Below are positions 43,798 through 53,715 of a stretch of DNA of 64,000 nucleotides, piece after piece. The DNA comes from Anabaena lutea FACHB-196 (lineage in GTDB: Bacteria > Cyanobacteriota > Cyanobacteriia > Cyanobacteriales > Nostocaceae). Location: positions 1-64,000 of the forward strand of contig NZ_JACJST010000027.1 of the NCBI RefSeq assembly GCF_014698305.1, read 5' to 3'. Under the pieces are notes generated by a model that worked only from the letters and a program-made list of their open reading frames with translations, searched no databases and had not been told where the DNA came from. The position numbers were made by a program, and so were the translations under genes. How positions within the stretch are numbered: the first letter of the stretch is position 1; every line of letters begins with the position of its first letter.

Positions 43798-44619
43798 TTG
43801 GGAGGAAAACCCCAAACCTTTCAACTAGGAGAAATTCCTACTGTGCAAGAACGTTTTCAAGCCGTCCTCAAGCGTCGGTTACAAGTCGAAATCCAAAACC
43901 ACCCACCTTTATTCCCTTGGGAAAGCCAATTAATAGATTATCCCGAATTTGTGGAAGAGCCATCGATTGCCTTAGTTCCTGCCTGGGGGTGGTTGGCACA
44001 GCAATCGAAACTCAATCTGCCAGTTTCTTTACCAGAAAAGATTTTCCAGCAATTGATGGAAAAGTGTCAGTTATTACTGGCATCTTCTCTACCCTTAGGA
44101 CCTAAACTGGTTCAGGCTGTAGAGAGCTTTTTTCCTGAAGATCATCAGTTAATAAATGATGTGGCTGGCTTGGTACTCAGAAGTGCTTATCGTTCTGTAG
44201 ATGTTTTAGAGACAATACCCAATATTCAGAGGGATTACTCAGATTTACAACCACGTCAACAAATGGCGTTGTCGTTAATGGCAGCTAAACAACTGCTAGA
44301 AAATCTGACTTTGCCTATTTCTTTCACCAATCCGGTGATAGAAAAACAATGGCAAACTACTGCTGGAACTCTAAGTATCAGAGTAGAATTACAGTCTCTG
44401 GGTAAGCTCACGAAGTTACGTGTTCACAGTGAATTACCCACTCAAGGGGTTTTGAAGCTTCAGGGCAATGGGACTCAAGCAGTCTCACAATCAGGAGATT
44501 CAAATAAAACCAGTGTGGAATTATACTGCAAGCGTACTAGCGGGACTTATACTCTGGAAATTGAATGCCCAGAACTAGAACAACAACCCTTACTATTGGC
44601 CATTAATCTCACAATGTAA
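43798..44619 (+). CDS. patU3: Heterocyst patterning protein PatU3
   Basis: A 273-residue protein following hetZ: VQERFQAVLKRRLQVEIQNHPPLFPWE and LVPAWGWLAQQSKLNLPVSLPEK match the PatU C-terminal part. PatU3 affects heterocyst spacing and binds HetZ (known in Anabaena). The frame opens only after a TAA at 43780, and the first usable start is TTG at 43798 with no obvious ribosome-binding site, so translation may be weak or begin otherwise. A beta-rich C-terminal region (GTLSIRVELQSLGKLTKLRV) ends the protein. Confidence 0.82.
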   Translation: MGGKPQTFQLGEIPTVQERFQAVLKRRLQVEIQNHPPLFPWESQLIDYPEFVEEPSIALVPAWGWLAQQSKLNLPVSLPEKIFQQLMEKCQLLLASSLPLGPKLVQAVESFFPEDHQLINDVAGLVLRSAYRSVDVLETIPNIQRDYSDLQPRQQMALSLMAAKQLLENLTLPISFTNPVIEKQWQTTAGTLSIRVELQSLGKLTKLRVHSELPTQGVLKLQGNGTQAVSQSGDSNKTSVELYCKRTSGTYTLEIECPELEQQPLLLAINLTM

Positions 44620-44901
44620 TTTCAATTACCACTGCTAGCACTCTCAATTGATAAACAGCGATCGCAAAAGATTATAATCCTGGTTTTCAAGCTTACTCCT
44701 CTTTGTCAACAATAGTAATTAGGGCATCTATTAAGAAGTAACTATGAGCGGGACACTTGCAAAAATACGTAGATTTCCTTAGATGCCCCAGGGGAGTCTA
44801 AAGATAGGATAGGGTAGGGCTAAAATTGAAGACAAGGTAATCAGTTTTCGTTTTTAGCATTGTGTCCGTAGCGTCTACATCATAGTTTTACTTACTTAAA
44901 A

Positions 44902-47220
44902 ATGTTAAATTTATCCAGGATGAATCGGTTTTGGCGCTTACCTGTGGGTGATTACTGGCGACAAACTAGACGAAGGTCGTCTTTAGCCGAAGTGGAAGAT
45001 TCAATCCCCTTACGGGTGCTGGTGCTAGCACTGGTAATTTTAGGGACTGTGGCGACGGATATTGCCTCTGAGACTACCTTTAGTTTTTGGGCAGTGCCTC
45101 TGAGTATAGTGGGTGCTATTTGGAGTCATTACCGTCGCCGCAATGCTAATATTCCTGTCAAATTCTGTATTGCTATAGGAATGTTGGTGGCACTAGGTGC
45201 TTTTTTTGGGCGGTTTATCGGTGAATGGAATGATACAAGGCTAAGTCTTGCAGAATTACTGATTCAACTTCAGGTGCTACACAGCTATGATACTCCTCGC
45301 CGCAAGGATTTGGGTTATTCAATAGTTATCGGCTTAATATTATTAGGTGTAGCCGCAACATTAAGTCAAACTATGGTTTTTGCTCCTGTGTTGCTGTTAT
45401 TTTTAGGCGTGGCTTTGCCAACTTTAGTTCTAGACTACCGCTCACGCTTAGGTTTAAAGCCATCCAAAAAAGAAAAAATTGTTAAGAAGAATTCTTCAAG
45501 CTTCAATTTTAAATTTTTAGTTGTAAATTTTTTGGTAATTTTGGGGCTGGGACTGGGAATTTTTGCTGTTTTACCAAGGGTTCCTGGTTATCAGCTACGT
45601 TCGTTTCCTGTAAGTGCGCCCATTGAATTAAAAGGGCCATTTACAGGGCGCAATATCAATAATCCCGGTTATGTTCGCCAAGGTAATAGTCAAGGTAATG
45701 GTAGCGGCACGGGAGAAGGAAGAAATGGTGAAGCAGGAAAGATAGATAATAATTTTTATTACGGTTTTAATAGTCAGATGAACCAAAACCTACGGGGAGA
45801 AATGAAACCCAAGGTGGTGATGCGGGTTAGATCCCAAGCTGAAGGTTTTTGGCGAGTTCTGGCTTTTGATCGCTATACAGGCAAGGGATGGGAGATTTCT
45901 CGTAATGAGCGAGTTACTACTCTTAAGCAATTGCCTTGGTCTTACAAAATTTCCCTTGATCTGCCAATCATTAGAACTCCAACCAAAGAAGTAGTACAAA
46001 CTTATAACGTAGTATCAGATTTACCTAACCTGATTCCCACTCTGTCTTATCCCAAAGAAATGTATTTTCCGGGGCCTGTGATCGCAGTTGATACCGAAGG
46101 GGGTTTGCGATCGCCTGTGCAATTATCAGAAGGGATGACATACACGGTACTTTCAGAAGTACCCTACCGCGATCGCACTTTGTTAGGTAAAGCCTCGACT
46201 AAATATCCCCGCAGTATAAAGAATTATTACCTGCAAATTCCCCCAGAAATTAGCGATAAAGTCCGACAAAAAACTGAAGAAATTCTGGCTAACTATAATC
46301 GTGAACGGGTTTCTCGAACTGAAGACACTAGAACCCTAAATTCAGCTTACGAAAAAGCACTTTACCTAGCTCAATACCTCAAGCAAAATTACTCTGTCCC
46401 TGAAAATCCCTTCGGACTACCTTATTTAGAGAAAAAAGATGACCTGGTAGAATCGTTTTTGTTCAAAAATCAAGGAGGCTATCCAGACCACTTTTCTACT
46501 GTACTGACTGTGATGTTGCGTTCTATAGGCATTCCCGCACGATTAGTAGCAGGATTTGCTCCAGGAGAGTTTAATCCATTTACAGGAATGTATGTTGTCC
46601 GTAACACGGATGCTTATGCCATGACGGAAGTTTATTTTCCTAAATATGGCTGGTTCAGTTTTGACCCAATTCCCAATCATCCGTTAATTCCTCCGTCAAT
46701 TGAGGAAGATCGGACTTTTAGCGTCCTACGTCAGTTTTGGAATTGGGTAGCTGGTTGGCTACCTTCACCCGTTACAGGGTTACTGAATAATGTATTTGGG
46801 ACAATATTTAGCTGGTTCGTTAGAGCGATCGCTTGGTTTTTAGCTTTATTTTCTCAAGGTTGGTTAGGGGTATTCACTGGCTTAATTGTAGGGACAACCA
46901 CAGCGTTTTTAGGTTGGCTGGGTTGGGTACAGTGGCGAAAATGGCTTAATCTTCGTTGGTTAAAAAAATTGCCCCCAATGGAAAGCCTGTATCAACAAAT
47001 GCTACAATGGACAGCCGAAAAGGGTTTGGCTAAACATCCAGCCCAGACACCTCTGGAATACGCCCAAGTGTCATATCAACAACATCCTAGAGAAACTGCT
47101 CAGGTGATAGATGAAATTTGTCAAGCGTATGTTAGTTGGCGTTACGGTGGTCATACTCCTAACTGGAAACAATTACAACAAAGATGGCAAGAATTGAACA
47201 AGACGAAGAGCGCTAGGTGA
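44902..47220 (+). CDS. TgpA-like membrane transglutaminase domain protein
   Basis: A 772-residue protein. The N-terminal part has about six membrane helices (DUF3488 region, residues ~35-240), then a periplasmic domain with a transglutaminase core: GGYPDHFSTVLTVMLRSIGI (Cys of the usual GxCxxxA site is Asp-containing PDH here), GIPARLVAGF and YGWFSFDPIPN. Another membrane helix is at ~650-675 and a DUF4129-like tail at the end. In GYPDHFST the canonical catalytic Cys is not seen, so catalysis is doubtful. Confidence 0.85.
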   Translation: MLNLSRMNRFWRLPVGDYWRQTRRRSSLAEVEDSIPLRVLVLALVILGTVATDIASETTFSFWAVPLSIVGAIWSHYRRRNANIPVKFCIAIGMLVALGAFFGRFIGEWNDTRLSLAELLIQLQVLHSYDTPRRKDLGYSIVIGLILLGVAATLSQTMVFAPVLLLFLGVALPTLVLDYRSRLGLKPSKKEKIVKKNSSSFNFKFLVVNFLVILGLGLGIFAVLPRVPGYQLRSFPVSAPIELKGPFTGRNINNPGYVRQGNSQGNGSGTGEGRNGEAGKIDNNFYYGFNSQMNQNLRGEMKPKVVMRVRSQAEGFWRVLAFDRYTGKGWEISRNERVTTLKQLPWSYKISLDLPIIRTPTKEVVQTYNVVSDLPNLIPTLSYPKEMYFPGPVIAVDTEGGLRSPVQLSEGMTYTVLSEVPYRDRTLLGKASTKYPRSIKNYYLQIPPEISDKVRQKTEEILANYNRERVSRTEDTRTLNSAYEKALYLAQYLKQNYSVPENPFGLPYLEKKDDLVESFLFKNQGGYPDHFSTVLTVMLRSIGIPARLVAGFAPGEFNPFTGMYVVRNTDAYAMTEVYFPKYGWFSFDPIPNHPLIPPSIEEDRTFSVLRQFWNWVAGWLPSPVTGLLNNVFGTIFSWFVRAIAWFLALFSQGWLGVFTGLIVGTTTAFLGWLGWVQWRKWLNLRWLKKLPPMESLYQQMLQWTAEKGLAKHPAQTPLEYAQVSYQQHPRETAQVIDEICQAYVSWRYGGHTPNWKQLQQRWQELNKTKSAR

Positions 47221-47470
47221 TTTAGTTTTCAGGCAGATTTCTATTAGAGTGTTCCAAACAATAAATGATCCATAACTTGTAATTAGGAGTTGCTGAATAA
47301 AACCAAGACCCCTATAAATCAAAGGTTTGAGGCTGATAAACAGGAAAAAAAGTGCAAAGATATAGTGTCTACAGGATGAAAAACCTTGCACTTTTGTGGA
47401 GTTCAAGAGATGGAAAAGAAGTTTTCATATCGCCTCCAGCATAGCTGCCTTCTGCCTCCTGCCTCCAAGC

Positions 47471-47523
47471 CCATGACTTACGTCACGCTGCGCGAACACG
47501 AGAAGACTTTCTCAGCAAGCCCT
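47471..47523 (+). repeat. 53-bp interspersed repeat, left copy
   Basis: Begins CCCATGACTTACGTCACGCT and ends CAGCAAGCCC. Its reverse complement, with about four differences, lies at 47951-48003, so the two copies bracket the gene remnant at 47608-47955 in opposite orientation. Confidence 0.85.
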
Positions 47524-47607
47524 AATTAGCCTACGGCAAGGCTACACCTACGCAATGACAATTGGGCATTTTTTTAGTTGGAATACTCTTATGTTTAATA
47601 TGGAAAA

Positions 47608-47955
47608 CTACCACTTGACCTTCCCACAGTTTTGCACAGCATGTTCAACTTGATATTCTTTTAATCTTTGCTTGCCGGTTTCATCTAAATAACGTGCTTT
47701 AAAATTAATAACTATAGCATCACCAGAATTAAATCCAAATATACGATCTAAAAAGTCAGGTGGAGGCAGATCGTAAACCCCACCAGGATTGATAGAGCAG
47801 CAGTCGGGATTTTCTTTAATATATTCATCAAAGTCTTTATACCTGATGTAATCATAAAACTTTTCTTTTTGTCCTGGAATTGTTGCAAATATTTTGTTTC
47901 GGTGATTTTGAAAATCGAAAGCTCCTTGGATTTTCTCGTAATCACTTAAGTAGGG
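47608..47955 (-). pseudogene. 5'-truncated gene remnant
   Basis: A minus-strand frame of about 115 codons ends in TAG at 47608 and reads DYEKIQGAFDFQNHRNKIFA, FYDYIRYKDFDEYIKENPD and INPGGVYDLPPPDFLDRIF. It looks like the C-terminal part of a real protein, but no start codon is seen: upstream the frame runs into the 53-bp repeat at 47951-48003. Family not recognised. Confidence 0.6.
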
Positions 47956-48003
47956 TTTGCTGAAAAAGTCTTTTCGTGTTCGCGTAGCGTGACGTAAGTC
48001 ATG
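47951..48003 (-). repeat. 53-bp interspersed repeat, right (inverted) copy
   Basis: Reverse complement of the copy at 47471-47523, about 92% identical by eye. It cuts the 5' end of the remnant gene. Confidence 0.85.
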
Positions 48004-48073
48004 GGCTAGGAGTCAGGAGTCAGGAGTCAGGAGGAAGAATAAGAAGGAGGTAAGAATAGTCTCGAATCTGTAA

Positions 48074-48207
48074 AAGTGATAGGTAAATGAACGATTTCAA
48101 CGCCTATTCCTGGCACCTGATTCATCCTTTTGAACCCTGAAAGTGATAGGTAAATGAACGATTTCAACGCCTATTCCTGGCACCTGATTCATCCTTTTGA
48201 ACCCTGA
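48074..48207. repeat. Perfect 67-bp tandem duplication
   Basis: Two identical 67-bp units at 48074-48140 and 48141-48207, beginning AAGTGATAGGTAAATGAACG. A third unit starts (AAGTG) and then diverges. The identity suggests a recent event. Confidence 0.92.
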
Positions 48208-48242
48208 AAGTGTTAATATATAAAGGTTTTTGGTTTATATGC

Positions 48243-48392
48243 CTAACGGCACGCTCCGCGAACAGCAAGCCCTAAGTATCGCATCTTGGCAAAGCATAAC
48301 CCTGAATAATTAAACCCAAAGTATGCGACTAAAACGGTTAAGGGCATTCCGATGAAAAGGAAAATCCATACTGGAAAAGTACGGTATATCAT
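48243..48392 (-). CDS. Possible small membrane peptide
   Basis: A 49-codon frame MIYRTFPVWIFLFIGMPLTV, then LVAYFGFNYSGLCFA, looks like one or two membrane spans. Its last ~12 codons and stop lie in an interspersed repeat (ctaacggcacgctccgcgaac), so it may be the truncated start of a longer protein. Confidence 0.3.
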   Translation of the reverse strand: MIYRTFPVWIFLFIGMPLTVLVAYFGFNYSGLCFAKMRYLGLAVRGACR

Positions 48393-48901
48393 TGTATTTT
48401 TAGGAATTTACATGAATTTTAGTCAATGCATTTTCAAGTCAAATCTAGCTACTATCTAAAACATTTAGATGAGTTGATAATTGCCCATACAAATAAAATT
48501 GGTGAGGTCATTTTTTGTTAAATTTGCCATTGTAAATCTCCAATATTTTTATTTTTGAGACAGATTCGGCTAGATCATGGGATAATTCAGAGTCAGTAAG
48601 TGCGCTCATCGCACCATAGAGTATAGTTCCCCGTTCCACGAGCAAATGAGCGTAGCGATACTTATTTATCTACGTGAGAGAGTATCAAAGCAATATTCTA
48701 TTATCTCCCATGAGTATAATTTCGCATATATCTTTAGAAGGATTTTTAGGAAAATTAGCTGATAAATAGCTAAAAAAAAGCAGTTGTTATTAAAAAACTT
48801 AATTTATCAAGACTTTAAGCGTTGTAACTACGATTCTTTAGGTATAACATTGAAATAAGTTTCTAATAAGCTTTTTCTAGCGCATTTAGCGTCAGTTTTT
48901 T

Positions 48902-49168
48902 ATGGACATTCAATTAATCAACATAGGTTTTGGCAACATCGTGTCCGCCAATCGAGTAGTTGCCATTGTCAGTCCAGAGTCTGCCCCAATTAAGCGGATT
49001 ATTACCGATGCCAGAGATAGAGGTCAATTGGTTGACGCAACCTATGGTCGCCGGACTAGGGCTGTAATTATAACTGATTCCAGTCACGTAATTTTATCAG
49101 CGATTCAGCCGGAAACGGTAGCAAATCGCTTTGTTATTTCCCGTGACCATCAGACTGTAGATAATTAA
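48902..49168 (+). CDS. RemA-like (DUF370) regulatory protein
   Basis: An 88-residue protein: [41 protein letters not shown] and [21 protein letters not shown] match the RemA/DUF370 family. In Bacillus, RemA is a DNA-binding activator of matrix genes; in cyanobacteria the gene is regularly next to gmk, as here. Function in cyanobacteria not settled. Confidence 0.9.
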   Translation: MDIQLINIGFGNIVSANRVVAIVSPESAPIKRIITDARDRGQLVDATYGRRTRAVIITDSSHVILSAIQPETVANRFVISRDHQTVDN

Positions 49169-49172
49169 CATT

Positions 49173-49198
49173 AGGTGGGTAATCAACCCACCTCTATT
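49173..49198 (+). terminator. Hairpin after remA-like gene
   Basis: AGGTGGGT and ACCCACCT form a perfect eight-pair stem with a five-base loop, followed by CTATTTG. It begins five bases after the stop codon. Could terminate or attenuate transcription before gmk. Confidence 0.6.
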
Positions 49199-49339
49199 TG
49201 CACTATATTGGCCGTACCATGTGAATTAGACAAATTTTCTGTCACCAGTGCTACACATTTCTTAGTCCCAGCTTGCCCTCGCAAGTAACACAAGACTAAT
49301 TAATAACATCTATTGATTAATTCACAAGTTGAACGGATA

Positions 49340-49936
49340 ATGCAAGTCTTACCAATACATAGTGGTGCTACTACCAAAGAATGCCAGCCTCCAGGCAAGC
49401 TGATTGTTTTGACAGGCCCTAGTGGAGTTGGCAAAGGTACTTTAATGCAAACGCTCCTCCAGCGTCATCCAGAACTGTATTATTCAGTATCTGTAACGAC
49501 TCGTTCTCCGCGCCCTGGAGAAACAAACGGTAAAAACTATTACTTTATTAGCCGCAGCAAGTTTGAACAATTAGTTGCTCAAGGGGAATTCTTGGAATGG
49601 GCAGAATTTGCTGGTAACTATTATGGCACTCCTCGTGCCACAGTGCTTGACCACATTCAATCTGGTAAGTTAGTAGTGCTAGAAATTGAGCTAGAAGGGG
49701 CAAGACAAATTCGTGCTTCCTTTCCTAGCGCCCTCAGCATTTTTATTTTGCCACCGACATTTTCAGAATTGGAGAAACGAATACGTGGACGGGGACAAGA
49801 TTCAGAAGAATCTATAGTTCGTCGTCTGCACCGCGCCCAAACAGAAATTAAAGCCGCAGATGAATTTGATATTCAAATCGTCAATAACGACTTTGAAACC
49901 GCTGTAAATCAAATTGAAGCGGTCTTATTTGGATAA
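49340..49936 (+). CDS. gmk: Guanylate kinase
   Basis: A 198-residue enzyme that phosphorylates GMP. P-loop [17 protein letters not shown]-binding region [17 protein letters not shown] and lid [11 protein letters not shown] are all present. The frame opens at a TTG at 49313, but MQVLPIHSG from the ATG at 49340 is the more natural start; neither has a clear ribosome-binding site. Confidence 0.93.
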   Translation: MQVLPIHSGATTKECQPPGKLIVLTGPSGVGKGTLMQTLLQRHPELYYSVSVTTRSPRPGETNGKNYYFISRSKFEQLVAQGEFLEWAEFAGNYYGTPRATVLDHIQSGKLVVLEIELEGARQIRASFPSALSIFILPPTFSELEKRIRGRGQDSEESIVRRLHRAQTEIKAADEFDIQIVNNDFETAVNQIEAVLFG

Positions 49937-49969
49937 TTAGCAGTTTAACAACACACCTATTTTTTATTT

Positions 49970-50020
49970 ATGGGTAATAGGTAAAAGCAACAAATAACGG
50001 AACAATTACCTATTACCCAT
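49970..50020. terminator. Bidirectional terminator-like inverted repeat
   Basis: ATGGGTAATAGGTAA at 49970-49984 and its exact reverse complement at 50006-50020 with a 21-base loop, between the convergent gmk and psaL. It is built from heptamer-like units (GGTAATA). Confidence 0.55.
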
Positions 50021-50035
50021 GATTCAGAAATCAAA

Positions 50036-50557
50036 CTAACCGACTAGACCTTGAATGATGCCCAAGTTGCCAGTTAAAAAGTAAGCAACGACTGCACCAC
50101 CAATACCACCAATTAAGAAAGCACTAGCAAAATTATTCCAGCTTTCCTTAGAATTAAAAGCATCTACAGGAGGGTTGGGAACAGTAACGCTGGCAAGTGC
50201 TTTAGCCGGATTGCTATTGGCATACAAGGATAGACAGGCTGTGAGAATTACAACCAAGCCAATACTACCCAGTAAACCCGCTAAGTTAGCATTCGGAGCA
50301 TCCCGCAGTGGACCCAATTTAGCAAATGGACCAAACAGCAAGTAACCATGAGCCATGCCAACTTCTAGTCCCCGTCTAAAAGGAGTTAGACCTAGACGAT
50401 AAGCAGGCAAATTGTTGATAAACCACTTCACCAAAGGAGAAGAATTAATTGGGGTTTCTAGGTTTCCATCCTGTGGATCACGTCCAGCAGGTCTAACTGT
50501 CTCCCGGTTTCTAGGATCACTGGGGAGATTTTTTGATGCGTTTACTGCTTGTGCCAT
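50036..50557 (-). CDS. psaL: Photosystem I subunit XI, PsaL
   Basis: A 173-residue membrane protein. TPINSSPLVKWFINNLPAYR, LTPFRRGLEVGMAHGYLLFGPFA and two further hydrophobic helices match PsaL, which forms the trimer/tetramer interface of photosystem I. Nostocales have tetrameric PSI and PsaL contributes to that state. Third gene of psaF-psaJ-psaL. Confidence 0.95.
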   Translation of the reverse strand: MAQAVNASKNLPSDPRNRETVRPAGRDPQDGNLETPINSSPLVKWFINNLPAYRLGLTPFRRGLEVGMAHGYLLFGPFAKLGPLRDAPNANLAGLLGSIGLVVILTACLSLYANSNPAKALASVTVPNPPVDAFNSKESWNNFASAFLIGGIGGAVVAYFLTGNLGIIQGLVG

Positions 50558-50674
50558 GTTTTATGTTGCCTCTAAATGAGAATCGTGGCATTTATTTTAG
50601 TTGTCAGTAAACAGTTATTCAGTTAGCAGAGTATTTACTGATAACTGTTTACTGATTTAAATCACATTTTCACC

Positions 50675-50824
50675 CTATGGTAGGGGGTGGAAAAGTAAGT
50701 CAGGGAAAAAGCGGTTAAATTCAATCAAAATGCCTGCTGTGATTGTCAGCCAAATGGTTGCTGCCACAGGTGCTGTAGAGAGAAATTTAACGAAGTAGCT
50801 TGATTGATCGCTTTTTTCAGCCAT
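50675..50824 (-). CDS. psaJ: Photosystem I subunit IX, PsaJ
   Basis: A 49-residue protein, too short for many gene finders. It reads [20 protein letters not shown] and ends [11 protein letters not shown], the PsaJ pattern with one membrane helix. It stabilises PsaF in photosystem I. Lies 39 bases after psaF and 117 bases before psaL on the same strand. Confidence 0.95.
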   Translation of the reverse strand: MAEKSDQSSYFVKFLSTAPVAATIWLTITAGILIEFNRFFPDLLFHPLP

Positions 50825-50863
50825 GAATTTAGTCTCCAAAACAAGTAAATGAGTACAGATGAA

Positions 50864-51358
50864 TTAGCGGGGAGAAACAGTAATTTCTGAATCCTTAGCT
50901 GTTAGTTCACCTGAGAGAAATTCTTTAAGTGCAGCTGCTGGCCAAGCAAAGCCCGAAGAAATAATGGGTAGTGCGATGCCAAGATCGATTTGAATTTCCT
51001 TTTGTTCAGAATCAGATCCCTTGCTGACCGCTTGCAAATAGGCGCGACCAACCCAACCTATCCAACCAGCAATATAGAGGAAAAGGATACTGGGGATCAA
51101 AAAGTCGCCAGCACGATCAAGGCGGCCATCGACAATCAAGTGAGGATAACCCTCAGGTCCACACAGGGCTTGAGAATAGCGCTCAAACCGCTTTTTCCCT
51201 GATTCAGGGTCAGCAGTGGTGTTACGGGCATTTTGTGCTAGTGCTTGAAATGCGGGAGAGTCTTTACAAGGGACAAGGTTAGCTCCCAGGGCTTGGGCTT
51301 GAGGAGCAAAATTGAACCAAAGACCAATCGCTAAAATCAAAGCAAACAATCGTCGCAT
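50864..51358 (-). CDS. psaF: Photosystem I subunit III, PsaF
   Basis: A 164-residue protein with a cleavable signal ([20 protein letters not shown]). [38 protein letters not shown] and a membrane helix [19 protein letters not shown] match PsaF, the lumen-side electron-donor docking subunit. First gene of the psaFJL operon. Confidence 0.95.
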   Translation of the reverse strand: MRRLFALILAIGLWFNFAPQAQALGANLVPCKDSPAFQALAQNARNTTADPESGKKRFERYSQALCGPEGYPHLIVDGRLDRAGDFLIPSILFLYIAGWIGWVGRAYLQAVSKGSDSEQKEIQIDLGIALPIISSGFAWPAAALKEFLSGELTAKDSEITVSPR

Positions 51359-51582
51359 GGAGTTGTTTCCTTTTATTACAAAACAAGAAGTTCTTTGTAC
51401 AAAACGAAGCGGCTTGTACAGTGTTTAATTTGGATAACTAGCAAGTCATCATACTCTTGGCCGGGAACCGAGTAAAGTTTAAGTAAATAAAAGTTAAAGC
51501 TTCTCAACGAAAAGATAGGGAACAGGCAACAGGCAAGAGTTACAATATATTACTTTTTACCACTCCCTAGTCCCCAGTCCCT

Positions 51583-52626
51583 ATGCCAACCGTTTTAGCA
51601 ATCGAAACTAGTTGTGATGAAACTGCCGTCGCCATTGTGAACAATCGTCAGGTGTACAGCAGTATCATAGCCTCGCAAATTCCCGTCCATCAGCAGTATG
51701 GTGGAGTTGTGCCAGAGGTAGCATCCCGCCAGCATTTAGAAACGCTCAATCAAGAAATAGCGCAAGCCATGGAGCAAAGCCATAGAGATTGGGGGCAAAT
51801 TGATGGCATCGCTGCCACTTGTGCGCCTGGTCTTGTAGGAGCGCTGTTGGTGGGGTTAACAGCGGCCAAAACTCTGGCGATGGTACATAAAAAACCATTT
51901 TTGGGGGTTCATCACCTCGAAGGCCATATCTACGCGACTTACTTGAGCGAGTCAACTTTAGACCCCCCATTTCTTAGCTTACTCGTTTCAGGCGGACATA
52001 CAAGCTTGATTTATGTAAAGGATTGTGGTAGTTACGAAACGCTGGGAGAAACCCGTGATGATGCTGCGGGTGAAGCCTTTGATAAAGTGGCACGATTGTT
52101 AAAGTTGGGTTATCCCGGCGGTCCAGTAATTGACAAACTCGCCCAAACAGGAGATCCCCAAGCCTTTGCACTACCAGAAGGGAAAATTTCTCTACCGGGT
52201 GGGGGTTATCATCCCTATGATGGGAGTTTTAGTGGTTTAAAGACAGCAGTGTTGCGGTTAGTGCAGCAGTTAGAGAAAGAGGGGAGAGAAGTACCGTTGG
52301 CAGATGTAGCGGCCAGCTTTCAGGAAACTATAGCGCGATCGCTAACCAAAAGAGCGCTCGCTTGCGCCCGTGACTATGGTCTAAGTACGATTGCAGTGGG
52401 TGGTGGCGTAGCTGCAAATAGTGGGCTAAGAAAATACTTACAAGCTGCCGCTGCCGAGCATAATATCCGCGTCCTTTTCCCCCCCTTGAAATATTGTACA
52501 GACAACGCCGCCATGATAGGATGCGCCGCATCTGATCATCTATCTCGTGGTCACACCTCTGCCCTCACATTAGGGGTTCATTCTCGCCTACCCCTAAGCC
52601 AAGTTATGAATTTATATGAACATTAA
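51583..52626 (+). CDS. tsaD: tRNA N6-adenosine threonylcarbamoyltransferase TsaD
   Basis: A 347-residue ASKHA-fold enzyme. [15 protein letters not shown], the metal-binding His pair in [16 protein letters not shown] and [10 protein letters not shown] are present. Together with TsaB, TsaE and a YrdC protein (one is at 58235) it makes the t6A modification on ANN-decoding tRNAs. Full length. Confidence 0.95.
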   Translation: MPTVLAIETSCDETAVAIVNNRQVYSSIIASQIPVHQQYGGVVPEVASRQHLETLNQEIAQAMEQSHRDWGQIDGIAATCAPGLVGALLVGLTAAKTLAMVHKKPFLGVHHLEGHIYATYLSESTLDPPFLSLLVSGGHTSLIYVKDCGSYETLGETRDDAAGEAFDKVARLLKLGYPGGPVIDKLAQTGDPQAFALPEGKISLPGGGYHPYDGSFSGLKTAVLRLVQQLEKEGREVPLADVAASFQETIARSLTKRALACARDYGLSTIAVGGGVAANSGLRKYLQAAAAEHNIRVLFPPLKYCTDNAAMIGCAASDHLSRGHTSALTLGVHSRLPLSQVMNLYEH

Positions 52627-52649
52627 TTACAATGAAATGAAGACGCAAA

Positions 52650-52690
52650 GATGGGGAGACGAGGAGACACGAGGACGCGGGGACGGAGCG
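52650..52690. repeat. Degenerate GGGGAGAC/GAGGACGC repeats
   Basis: Purine-rich units between the convergent tsaD and hydrolase genes, similar to the array at 26309-26383. An ATTACCC/ATTACCA heptamer follows and provides the end of the hydrolase frame. Confidence 0.65.
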
Positions 52691-52700
52691 GAATGACCAA

Positions 52701-53615
52701 TCAGCCATTACCCATTACCAATGACCGGATATGATGGGCAACTGCATCCGGCTGCTCTAACATTGCCAGGTGTCCACAATCAGGAATTTCAATCACATTA
52801 TCGCCAACGTATTGAAAAAGTGGATGAAAACTCGCTAAATGGCGTACATACTTGGGTTCCATCACCTTGTCATCAGCACCAGCTAAAAAATAAACCGGCT
52901 GTTTTAGTTGTGACACTAACTGTGGTAAACGGTTAACTTCTTCCTCAGTAGTAGATTCTAAAAGTGTTCCCAGAGAAGCTTCTGGATCAGCTACAAGGAA
53001 ATCAATTACCCGCTGTCGCGCCCAAAAGCGCTCCAAAGGACGTGCTACACTCGCTCTCGTAAACAGTAAATCAATCAAAGGAACTTGGGAGAGCCAACGT
53101 GGGCGGACTTGTAAAAATTTCTGACCAGCGGATCGGAATTGCTCAAATGCCTCTTTAAGATAAATTCCACCACCAGCATTAATACAAATGACTCCCTGCA
53201 CACAATCAGGTAGTTGAGCGGCTGTCCATAGGGCAATAGTGCCTCCCAAAGAATGACCAATTAGCCAAACACTGGAAATATTCAGTTGTTCCAGAAGAAC
53301 TGCTAAATCCTGAGCATAAGCAGAGGGAGAATATAAAAAATCGAAAGGAGAGCTAATCACACTAGGATCGCTGGAATTGAGGTTCAAATCAGTTTCTGCG
53401 CGATTCAAATCTAATTTCGCCTGAGACGATGATTCTCCAAACCCCCGCAAATCATAAGACAAGCACTGCAAATCAACTGATAGGCGAGAAATCACAGGTT
53501 GCCAGTATCCACGGCTATTTAGCCAACCGTGGATAAACACTAAAGCATGGGGGCAAGAGGTGGGAGCCGTTAGCTCGTATGCGTGTGGAACGCCTAAGAT
53601 TTCTATTGTTGCCAT
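52701..53615 (-). CDS. Alpha/beta hydrolase
   Basis: A 304-residue protein. HALVFIHGWLNSRGYWQPVI, nucleophile elbow GHSLGG, acid Asp in FLAGADDKVMEP and catalytic His in IPDCGHLAMLEQ form a complete hydrolase triad. No signal peptide. Its last few residues (VMGNG) come from heptamer repeat DNA. Substrate unknown. Confidence 0.88.
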   Translation of the reverse strand: MATIEILGVPHAYELTAPTSCPHALVFIHGWLNSRGYWQPVISRLSVDLQCLSYDLRGFGESSSQAKLDLNRAETDLNLNSSDPSVISSPFDFLYSPSAYAQDLAVLLEQLNISSVWLIGHSLGGTIALWTAAQLPDCVQGVICINAGGGIYLKEAFEQFRSAGQKFLQVRPRWLSQVPLIDLLFTRASVARPLERFWARQRVIDFLVADPEASLGTLLESTTEEEVNRLPQLVSQLKQPVYFLAGADDKVMEPKYVRHLASFHPLFQYVGDNVIEIPDCGHLAMLEQPDAVAHHIRSLVMGNG

Positions 53616-53683
53616 ACCTATATCGTACCCCTAAGAGCGGGTGCGACTAAATACGGAGAGGGAAAGACAAATTCAAAGTCAAA

Positions 53684-53706
53684 ATTTTGAATTTTGAATT
53701 TTGAAT
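53684..53706. repeat. TTTTGAA heptamer array
   Basis: Three tandem TTTTGAA units between the hydrolase and the ACT-like gene. Confidence 0.75.
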
Positions 53707-53715
53707 TTGCTCTAC

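Larger units (their letters stand above)
47221..48901. other. 1.7-kb repeat-rich region
   Basis: Contains inverted 53-bp repeats, a gene remnant, heptamer arrays (GTCAGGA, 48008-48033), a perfect 67-bp tandem duplication and a small possible ORF, each listed separately. From about 48400 to 48901 I see only AT-rich sequence, a short GAGCG-type repeat fragment near 48600-48660, and the leader of the remA-like gene. Confidence 0.7.

Noticed and set aside
47748-47945. 65-codon minus-strand frame
   Set aside because: The neighbouring frame of the same strand (47608-47955) gives a far more protein-like reading; this one is its shadow.
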